NCBI GenBank assembly: GCA_025526935.1
Contig: JAHLKD010000167.1
Location: 1 to 27,327 of the forward strand
Length of the DNA stretch: 27,327 nucleotides
From: Cladochytrium replicatum
Lineage: Eukaryota > Chytridiomycota > Chytridiomycetes > Cladochytriales > Cladochytriaceae
Direction: 5' to 3'
Part shown: piece by piece, positions 20,920-27,327 of the stretch
Layout: every line of letters begins with the position of its first letter
Numbering within the stretch: the stretch's first letter is position 1
Notes under the pieces: generated by a model
What the model saw: the letters and a program-made list of their open reading frames with translations, nothing else
Told to the model about the DNA's origin: nothing
The model's database searches: none
Position numbers and translations under genes: made by a program

Positions 20920-22482
20920 ATGTACCAGAACGGTCAACCCTCCCGTCGCCCAAGTGCACAGTACACCCCTTTGCCCCAACAACACCGCCGCCAGAGCACC
21001 CAGTTCAACCAGCAATGGACTCGCCCTGACTACCGCTCTGCTCAAAAGCAAAACTCCACTCATTTTGAGCCGGTGAAATATTCTGGTGGCAACGATGGAC
21101 TTGTCAACTACCCTGCAAACAGTAACGGATTCCAGCAACCTAGATCCCCGACGTCCTACGCTACGTTTGATTATGGCTGTAACGTCTCGGGAGGCTGGTC
21201 GGACCCGCAACCGAACCGTCAGTCCTACAGCACACCTAATCCATACGCTGCACCACCTCCTGCTCGTCGATTCTCCACCACTGAGGGCATGTCGAATGCA
21301 GAAATGGTAGCCGCTGCGATCAAGGCGCGTGCCGCTGGTGCTGGAGGTGCTCCTCAAGTCATGTCGGTATCGAATGCGCGATTTGCGGTTCGAAGGAAGG
21401 GCGACAAGAGCTCGGGAGAATTGAGCGGGCTTTACAGTGTTCAGACATTTTCGGTCGATGACATGAGAGTATGTCCCTTCACTGGACTCCTGTCAGTTGA
21501 TTTTTGCTCATCTCGAATTTCTCCTCCACAGTTTATGGAATTCGGTCCTCTCCGTGTGTTCAACGAGGATCGAATGGGTCCTGGTGCAGGCTACGGTTCA
21601 AACGTTCACCGTGACTTTGAGATCTTGCACTATGTTGTTGCTGGTGACTCTCTGTCTTACCGTGACTCCATCGGCAACAACGAGGTTCTTCCAGAGCATA
21701 GTGTTCTCCTTGTGTCTGCTGGAACTGGTGTTATGCACTCGGTCACCAACGTTGCTAACCCAGACTCCGCACCAACCCCGACCGCCCGTGGTTCCCTCTC
21801 CCCGCCCGGCACACCTCCTCCGTCCCTCTCCCACGGACGCTCCCACTCCACATCCTCCCTGACCTCCGCATCTTCCACCTCCGACTCCAACTTGTCCTTC
21901 CCCGGGACCGCCGGGCGCGCGTCCCCGGAATCCATCACCTCCTCCGCCGGCCACATCGTCCAGGTCTGGATCAAACCCTGGTCTCCCTCTCTCAAACCCG
22001 CCGCGTCCATCAAGCCATTCAAATTGAAAGAGAAGCGCAACAAGCTGCTCCCAATGGTCGTCCCAAACTCTGAAGAGCAGCCCACACAGCTCTTCCACGG
22101 CATCCCGCTCTCGAGGCTCCTTCGCGTGCACCAGGACTTGTACATGTTTGCGTGTGTCCTGGATTTCGACGCGTCCCACTGGACGGCCAAGAACGGCGAA
22201 GCGCTCCCAAAGGTCGTGCACAGGCCGCTTGGGACCGATCGTAAGATCTGCATACACGTGCTGGATATCACTGCGGACTCGGACTCTGAGTTTGACGATG
22301 GGAATGCCGTAGCTGTAGTTGTGAACGATGCGGTGGTGCTAGGGCCCGGAGACACTGTGTTTGTGGATCGTGCTTCGATCGGGGATAGGATCGAGTTGAA
22401 GAGGGGAAACTGTGGATGGAGTAAAGTGGAGTTTGTGCTGTTTGATATGGCTGCCACAGAACAGCACTGGGCAACGGCTTAA
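20920..22482 (+). CDS. Pirin-like cupin protein (YhhW type) with altered metal ligands
   Basis: Two exons, 20920-21468 and 21532-22482, give 499 residues. The 63-nt intron (GTATGT...CCACAG) is in frame and has no stop, so unspliced RNA would add 21 residues inside the fold. I started at MYQNGQPS because upstream codons look untranslated. Residues 1 to about 130 are disordered and Gln/Pro/Ser-rich. The cupin part reads FAVRRKGDKSSG, FMEFGPLRVFNEDRMGPGAGYGSNVHRDFEILHYVVAG, YRDSIGNNEVL and LLVSAGTGVMHSVTN, then HIVQVWIKPW. A Ser/Pro-rich insert of about 70 residues splits the fold between VTN and HIVQ. In typical pirins the metal site uses HxH and HxE; here they read NVH and HSV, so two ligands are replaced. 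Pirin relatives include quercetinases and transcription cofactors; activity here is uncertain. Confidence 0.85.
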   Translation: MYQNGQPSRRPSAQYTPLPQQHRRQSTQFNQQWTRPDYRSAQKQNSTHFEPVKYSGGNDGLVNYPANSNGFQQPRSPTSYATFDYGCNVSGGWSDPQPNRQSYSTPNPYAAPPPARRFSTTEGMSNAEMVAAAIKARAAGAGGAPQVMSVSNARFAVRRKGDKSSGELSGLYSVQTFSVDDMRVCPFTGLLSVDFCSSRISPPQFMEFGPLRVFNEDRMGPGAGYGSNVHRDFEILHYVVAGDSLSYRDSIGNNEVLPEHSVLLVSAGTGVMHSVTNVANPDSAPTPTARGSLSPPGTPPPSLSHGRSHSTSSLTSASSTSDSNLSFPGTAGRASPESITSSAGHIVQVWIKPWSPSLKPAASIKPFKLKEKRNKLLPMVVPNSEEQPTQLFHGIPLSRLLRVHQDLYMFACVLDFDASHWTAKNGEALPKVVHRPLGTDRKICIHVLDITADSDSEFDDGNAVAVVVNDAVVLGPGDTVFVDRASIGDRIELKRGNCGWSKVEFVLFDMAATEQHWATA

Positions 22483-23243
22483 AACTTTTTGGTCGGTTTG
22501 GTCTGCCGCTCGAGTTTGTTGTAGTCGACGTGGAGGTACCTTTCTTGCGGTTGCCTGTTCGCGCGGTGTTTCTGAGTACTTGATGGTGGCCAAAGTCTAA
22601 CGAATTTTTTTGAGCATCGTTTATACTCTTTCAAGCTTGTGCTGTATTGCTTTGACTCCCTTTCCTCCCCTTCCTCACTTTTACCTTGAGATCCCATTTT
22701 CCATTTTCCAGTAAAATTGGGATTTGCAAGGAACCATCTTACCCACGCCCGCCAGACTTGAGCCTATATCTTCAACACTTTTCGTTTGGTTGAAGCGTTG
22801 TTTCTTTCTATGTTTTTTCTTCAAAAAAATCTCTGGCGGGCAGTTTTTTCCCAAGTGTTTCCGTTTTCTGCCTCATACATCTATATTATATTTTTTGCCG
22901 ATTCTCTTTTTATGTTTGACACATTTGCTATGACACCATTATTTTGCAGTCATTGGAGGTGCCGCAACCAATCGCACACACAAGCCCGCTTAGTTCTGTG
23001 CGCATTTTAAGAAAGCAACCACGTCCTTGGTAAATGCCTTGTCCTCCTTCCAGTGTTTTCATCAAACAGCCAAACGAGTTTGTGTTCGCTTTGATGAGTA
23101 GGAGTGTTTCAACGTTTCTTCTCTTTAGAACACTGTGCACTATATTGAAGAAGGGAGAACGTTACATCGTTATCTAACAATACTGCAATTGTACGTTAAA
23201 GAAGTGCGAAAACATCACCTGGACATGTCTACGAATATCATCC
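22483..23243. other. Gene-free stretch before the tRNA gene
   Basis: T-rich sequence follows the pirin-like stop and probably includes its 3' untranslated region. The short open frames (22724-22933, 22786-23010) are low-complexity and match nothing I know. I see no transposon end before the A-run at 23446. Confidence 0.45.
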
Positions 23244-23247
23244 AAAA
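23244..23247 (-). terminator. Pol III terminator of tRNA-Val
   Basis: Reading on the minus strand, a TTTT run (AAAA on the plus strand) lies six bases past the tRNA 3' end. This is the standard RNA polymerase III stop. Confidence 0.7.
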
Positions 23248-23253
23248 GATTTT

Positions 23254-23327
23254 TGGTTCAATCCAGGTTCGAACTGGAGACCTCCTGTGTGTGAGACAGA
23301 CGTGATAACCGACTACACTATTGAACC
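23254..23327 (-). tRNA. tRNA-Val (anticodon CAC)
   Basis: The minus strand folds into a complete cloverleaf. The acceptor stem is GGTTCAA with TTGAACC (7 of 7 pairs). The D-arm is GTG/CAC. The anticodon stem is TCTGT/ACAGG (one G-U pair) with loop CTCACAC, so the anticodon is CAC and reads GUG. The T-arm is TCCAG-TTCGAAC-CTGGA. The discriminator base is A. No intron is present. The internal A and B boxes are intact and a TTTT terminator follows, so it should be functional. Confidence 0.97.
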
Positions 23328-23445
23328 GTTCCGACCTTATGCTGCGCGCGCTTCCCTATGTGCTGGTCCATGACCATCTTGTAAGGCACTTTGGGTGTTG
23401 TTTTTTGTTATGCATTGTATGTGCAAAATAAATAATAATATTGTT

Positions 23446-23468
23446 AAAAAAAAAAAAAAAAAAAAAAA
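23446..23468 (+). repeat. Poly-A run before the first SINE
   Basis: Twenty-three A residues follow AATAATAATATTGTT. It could be the tail of an older retroelement or an A-rich target. No element body is recognisable immediately to its left. Confidence 0.9.
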
Positions 23469-23765
23469 CCTCATAGTGGCTCAGTCGGTAAGAATGCGAC
23501 TTTTCGAAGCTAAACTCCGCGGTTCGAATCCTTTAGGGGACTGGATTCGAATTTCCTACGAAATATATCTCTCGCAATATCGTGTCACGTGCTGGTACCG
23601 CGCCACACCTCCTTCGATTCGCCATTGCCTTCGCTCCTCTTTCCTACGGCTCGCACGGCTCCCCAAGTACTGAAGATTCCCAAATCTTGGTTGAAGTACA
23701 CGTGGGTGACATGTACTGATTAAGCATTGTCAATACATGTTATAACATTCAAAAAAAAAAAAAAA
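23469..23765 (+). mobile_element. tRNA-derived SINE, copy 1
   Basis: The head is tRNA-like, with A box TGGCTCAGTCGG (23477-23488) and B box GGTTCGAATCC (23521-23531) spaced as in a tRNA. A body of about 220 bp with no coding sense follows, and the element ends in TTATAACATTC plus 15 A. The head keeps no full cloverleaf. Copy 2 follows directly and is almost identical. The element encodes nothing and would depend on a LINE's reverse transcriptase; the poly-A tail suggests a partner that recognises A-tails. Confidence 0.9.
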
Positions 23766-24062
23766 CCTCATAGTGGCTCAGTCGGTACGAATGCGACTTT
23801 TCGAAGCTAAACTCCGCGGTTCGAATCCTATAGGGGACTGGATTCGAATTTCCTACGAAATATATCTCTCGCAATATCGTGTCACGTGCTGGTACCGCGC
23901 CACACCTCCTTCGATTCGCCATTGCCTTCGCTCCTCTTTCCTACGGCTCGCACGGCTCCCCAAGTACTGAAGATTCCAAATCTTGGTTGAAGTACACGTG
24001 GGTGACATGTACTGATTAAGCATTGTCAATACATGTTATAACATTCAAAAAAAAAAAAAAAA

Positions 24063-24063
<1 letters not shown>
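23766..24063 (+). mobile_element. tRNA-derived SINE, copy 2
   Basis: It repeats copy 1 over its whole 281-bp body, with only three differences I can see: AAG to ACG after the A box, CTTTAG to CTATAG after the B box, and one C fewer near the end. The A box is at 23774-23785 and the B box at 23818-23828. It ends with 17 A, followed at once by the CT tract of the LINE. Both copies begin CCTCATAGTGG directly after an A-run. Confidence 0.92.

Positions 24064-24117
<54 letters not shown>
24064..24117 (+). repeat. (CT)n tract at the LINE 5' end
   Basis: About 26 CT repeats directly follow the SINE poly-A and stop 10 bases before the first LINE start codon. The tract may be the LINE's own 5' untranslated region or a microsatellite that grew at the junction. 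It begins CCTC, as do both SINEs. Confidence 0.9.
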
Positions 24118-24124
<7 letters not shown>

Positions 24125-24127
24125 TCA

Positions 24128-25526
24128 ATGCCGCCTCCCAGCGCTCCGCCTGCGCAGCTGCCTGACGCGCCGCATGCCGCGCCGCCCGCCGCACCACCCG
24201 CTGTGCCCCCTGATGGGCTTTCTGGTGGCACCGTGATTTTTGAGGCCCGTTCGCGCCCCCGTGCCTCCTCTGTTGAAAATTCCGCTCCACAGCATCCATT
24301 CTCTGCTCCTGCCTCACCAATTCACTGGGCTGATGATGTGAATATGGGGGAGGATGAAAATGGCGAATCACGTGACTTCGGATCACGTGACCAACGCGCC
24401 AAAAGACCTGCTGAACATGAATTGCCCCGTGGTCGCTCCCGTTCTCGTTCCCGATCACATCTGCCCGGTGTCCGGGTTCTTGCTGCTGTGGCTGCTCCCT
24501 CGAGTGTTGCATCTCTGGCCGATCTCCGTGTCGTTCTCACTCAGATGCGATCTGTTTGTGCAACCTTTGATCCGTTGGCGATGCTGGATCCTATGCTTGC
24601 ACATTTGCCGAGGGACACTCCTGCTGAATTTTTTAGTGTTTGTCGTGATATGGCCGAGGATCTGGTGGGTCGCTTTGGGAGGCCGCTGCCTTCGCCTTCA
24701 CCTCCGGTTGCCCCTGTCTCCCGCCATGATGATATGGCTGCGCCTGTGTGCCTTCCCCCTAGACAACTGCATGGTAATCCTCCAATTCAGGACGATCTTG
24801 GGAACTCTGGTGCTCCTGGCCCTCGCCCCCCGTCTAGTCGACCTGCCCCACGTGGACCTCAGTGGTCCACGCACTTATGCCGCTGCTGCTGCCAATGCCC
24901 GTGCCCGTGTGCTTGAGAGTCTCCCCACACTGAGTGCTGAATCTCGTACAGAAGCTGTCAGGACTGCCCTTGCTGGTCGTGACCCCACTTCGAATGTCAG
25001 CCTTCGTGGCCCTCAGCCTGTCGTATTCTATCCTCCGACCTCTCCGCTGCTGGTCTCCCCACCTGCTGATCTTCAGGCCCGTGTGGATGATTTGACCACT
25101 GTGTACATCAAGGACATCATGAGACAGCGGCTCGGCTTTGTGCGGACCATGCTGAGGGCTCTCTTGGGCGATGAGGTGGTGCGTGGTATCCGCCACATCA
25201 GTTTCGTTGGTCGCAACATTGCTTCCTTTATCTGTATTCGCTCAACCGCAATTGCTCTCCGTGCGCACTTCTCCACCCAGGAAGCTTCCACTGACGAATC
25301 AAACCCTGACTTTCTTCGCCGAGCCTCTACTCTGCCTTTGGAGCAGCGGGAGGCTGCGGTCAGGGAAGTTGTCCACAAGAGATATGCACATATCCTCAGT
25401 TCAGTTACTGATCCTGCTATTTTCCTGTATGTCCGTGGTCAGCTCCCCATGGATGCTCAGGAAACTGTGCTGGACAGTGCCCGCGGGATTGCGCGTCAGC
25501 CTCGCTCAACCCATCTTCGTCAATGA
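24128..25526 (+). CDS. LINE ORF1 protein, with one apparent frameshift
   Basis: Translation from the ATG at 24128 gives a Pro/Ala-rich start (MPPPSAPPAQLPDAP), an Arg-Ser run (RGRSRSRSRS) and a region up to about 24860. That frame ends at a stop at 24914-24916 after a meaningless Cys-rich tail. The adjacent (+1) frame takes over near 24845-24875 (GPRTYAAAAANARARVL) and continues to the stop at 25524-25526, with a folded-looking C-terminal part (LTTVYIKDIMRQRLGFV; SFVGRNIASFICI). I see no CCHC zinc knuckle. The product should bind element RNA, as LINE ORF1 proteins do. The shift is probably a mutation or assembly error; programmed +1 shifting is a less likely alternative. Confidence 0.8.
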
Positions 25527-27327
25527 TTAGTGTTCGAGTTGGTACCTTCAATTGTCGCAATTTGAGCTTTGGAGTTCTTGATTCACTGTTTCGTTTTATG
25601 CGCGCAAATCACATTGTTTTTCTGCTCCTGACTGAAACACACCTTTTTCCTTTAGACCCGCTGCCTTCTCCAGATTTGATTTTTGACACTCGTTTTTCTC
25701 CTGGGTCATCGGGTACACGACGGGCTGGTGTGGGAGTCTTGATCAATCGCAGTCTTTGTAGAGCTTCTGATTTCCGTCTCGTTTCTAGTTATGGTGGCAC
25801 CTCTCTATGGTTTACATTTCGTGGGCTTTTGGTTGGAGGGTATTATTTGCCTCCGTGTGGTATTGCTCAGGACCCCTTCCTTGAAGAGTTTATTGCTTCA
25901 CTTCCTCAACATGTCCCGTCGTCTCCGTGCCCTGTTCTTTTGTTGGGCGATTTCAATGCCCGTTTTTTAGCTACTGGTGATCATTCTTCAAATCTTAGGG
26001 GTAGGTTGTTTGAGCAATTTATTTCTGCCGCTAGTTTCTCTCTAGTTAAGCACCCTTCCTGTCATAACCCCACATTTTCTTCTCGCAATGGTGACTCCAT
26101 TATCGATTTGTTGTTTGTCAATCCTCTGCTTCAATGTGATCCTATTTCTTACATAGTTCATAGTCGTCTAGCCGACGGCGAGTTTATGCCTTGGGCTTCT
26201 GACCATTTTCCGGTTACAGCTGTTTTTTCTTTTGCTCCTCCCAATGCCAGCGCTCCCTCTGCTGCACCCCCCCACAAGCGCTGGGCTGCTCATCTGTTGC
26301 GTGAACCTGCTGTCTTTCAAGCAATGGAGGATGTGGGACATTTGTTTTTTGATCCCACCCTTGCTGATGTCAATGCTGCGCTCAGTCCAATTTTAGAAGC
26401 TCCCGCCTTTGCCCAAATGTCTGTGGATGTTGCACAGGGATGTATTGACTCTGCATTGGATATTATTTTGTCCTTTGTTACTTCGTGTGCTGCTTGTGTC
26501 ATTGGACCCCCCCGTTTAGTTCGCCGTCGCCCTGCCCTGCCATTGTTGCCGCCGCATTTAGTGGCCTTGCGACGGAGCTACTTACTTGCTCATAAGCACT
26601 ATTTAGCTGTTTCTTCCTGTGATGATCCTGATCCTGTTTTAGTTGAGTATTGCCGCTTGGAGCGTGACCGGCTATCGCGTGAGCGTGTCAAAGCTTTTCG
26701 TACTTGGTCTCTTTCTCTGCGAGCTCGAGAGGCTTCTGGCGACAATATGTTTAGTTCTTCTCCTAGTTCTTTAACCGAGGTTAGCAAAGTTCTTTCCACC
26801 GCGCGTAGGTGTCATCAACGGCGCTCAGCTGCAAGTGGTTTATTGTCTGATCCTGCCTCTTTATCTCATTATCGCAATCACTTTGCCTCTGTTTATCAGA
26901 CTCAGTTTGCACAATCCTCTGCCAGTGCAGAACACGTTCGTCTACATGCGCTGAATGATTCCGTGTCAGTTAGTGTTAGTGACTTTGTTTGTGCTATTCG
27001 TTCTTCCCCAAACAACTCTGCTCCTGGCCCAAACCATATTCCAGCTGAGTTATTTAAGCCGTTAGCTTCTGATGTTGCTATCCTTTTTGTTCAACTTTCA
27101 AACGCTATTTTCCGTTCAGGTTTGTCGCCCTCTGCCTGGAATGCTGGCTTGTTGTTACCTGTTTGGAAGAATAAGGGCTCCATTGGTGATATTAGTCAGT
27201 ACCGCCCCATTACTTTAACCAATGTTGATAGAAAAATCTTTGAGCGTACCCTGCTTCCTATGCTTGTAGCTCATGTTGGTAAACTTGATCCCGCCCAAGC
27301 TGGTTTCCAGGCCAATCGTTCAGGTGT
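25523..27327 (+). CDS. LINE ORF2: endonuclease plus reverse transcriptase (3' end outside window)
   Basis: The frame is open for 601 codons from the ATG at 25523 to the window edge with no stop. The N-terminal AP-endonuclease domain shows FNCRNL, TETHL, GGYYLPP, LLGDFNAR, DSIIDLLFVN and the final SDHFPV (about residues 8-235), so the catalytic Asn, Glu, Asp and His blocks are present. A linker follows. The reverse transcriptase then begins with SAPGPNHIPAELFKPL, WNAGLLLPVWKNKG, YRPITLTN, KIFERTLLPML and AGFQANRSG. The catalytic YxDD block lies beyond the edge. The start ATGA overlaps the ORF1 stop TGA, so translation probably depends on ribosomes finishing ORF1. The intact frame suggests a recent copy. 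Confidence 0.95.
   Translation, partial: MISVRVGTFNCRNLSFGVLDSLFRFMRANHIVFLLLTETHLFPLDPLPSPDLIFDTRFSPGSSGTRRAGVGVLINRSLCRASDFRLVSSYGGTSLWFTFRGLLVGGYYLPPCGIAQDPFLEEFIASLPQHVPSSPCPVLLLGDFNARFLATGDHSSNLRGRLFEQFISAASFSLVKHPSCHNPTFSSRNGDSIIDLLFVNPLLQCDPISYIVHSRLADGEFMPWASDHFPVTAVFSFAPPNASAPSAAPPHKRWAAHLLREPAVFQAMEDVGHLFFDPTLADVNAALSPILEAPAFAQMSVDVAQGCIDSALDIILSFVTSCAACVIGPPRLVRRRPALPLLPPHLVALRRSYLLAHKHYLAVSSCDDPDPVLVEYCRLERDRLSRERVKAFRTWSLSLRAREASGDNMFSSSPSSLTEVSKVLSTARRCHQRRSAASGLLSDPASLSHYRNHFASVYQTQFAQSSASAEHVRLHALNDSVSVSVSDFVCAIRSSPNNSAPGPNHIPAELFKPLASDVAILFVQLSNAIFRSGLSPSAWNAGLLLPVWKNKGSIGDISQYRPITLTNVDRKIFERTLLPMLVAHVGKLDPAQAGFQANRSG

Larger units (their letters stand above)
24064..27327 (+). 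mobile_element. Non-LTR retrotransposon (LINE), 5' part
   Basis: The element comprises the CT tract, ORF1 and ORF2 in order on the plus strand and runs off the window edge inside the reverse transcriptase domain. No long terminal repeat precedes it. An apurinic-type endonuclease upstream of the reverse transcriptase places it among the EN-bearing LINEs. I cannot assign a clade (Tad, L1 or other) from this part. Insertion is immediately 3' of a SINE poly-A tail. Confidence 0.92.

Noticed and set aside
21598-22457. Two long minus-strand frames over the pirin-like gene
   Set aside because: They are antisense shadows of a GC-rich coding exon with no domain.
23395-23970. Identical frames of 92 and 65 codons within the SINEs
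   Set aside because: They read through the tRNA-like head and the noncoding SINE body; similarity reflects the DNA repeat.
24884-24916. Cys-rich CRCCCQCPCPC tail as a zinc-binding motif of ORF1
   Set aside because: It is the out-of-frame reading of an Ala-rich stretch that makes sense in the adjacent frame.

Overview
This is eukaryotic DNA, most likely from an early-diverging fungus; a chytrid is my best guess, not proven. Genes are close together on both strands. Almost every gene is split by short GT-AG introns (mostly 47-111 nt, often with GTATGT or GTAAGT donors), and a fungal-type NADPH oxidase regulator (NoxR/p67phox-like) is present. I rebuilt the exon chains by reading frame, splice site and family similarity. 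All of them close in phase, but none is backed by transcript data.

Left end (1-5022): a repeat-rich, gene-poor stretch. It starts with four copies of an AT-rich satellite unit of about 170 bp, followed by a decayed tRNA-like relic. A broken CLK/LAMMER protein kinase pseudogene then lies between two arrays of a 33-bp palindrome-centred repeat (CGGACGGTCCGTCCG core). A degenerate repeat containing TTGATCG follows.

Gene block (5023-22482): NoxR (-) and a CoA-dependent alcohol acyltransferase-like protein (+) diverge from a 305-bp interval with two CACGTG boxes. Next come a disordered RRxS-rich protein (-) with a decayed tandem copy behind it, lumazine synthase of riboflavin synthesis (+), a TMEM33/Pom33 protein (-), the ER cargo receptor SURF4/Erv29 (-), a plasma-membrane-type syntaxin (+) and a pirin-like cupin (+). 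TMEM33, SURF4 and syntaxin all act in ER or secretory membranes, but nothing shows that their adjacency matters.

Right end (22483-27327): a tRNA-Val(CAC) gene, then a nested retroelement cluster. A poly-A run is followed by two nearly identical tRNA-derived SINEs, each ending in poly-A. Straight after the second tail a (CT)n tract opens a non-LTR retrotransposon. Its ORF1 carries one apparent frameshift. Its ORF2 (endonuclease plus reverse transcriptase) stays open to the window edge and starts in an ATGA overlap with the ORF1 stop.

Points most worth checking: the LINE's ATGA coupling and frameshifted ORF1; the SINE-SINE-LINE chain; the kinase relic between palindromic arrays; loss of the Rac-contact arginine in NoxR; a pirin with substituted metal ligands; stop-free introns of 3n length; and a 13-nt micro-exon in SURF4.
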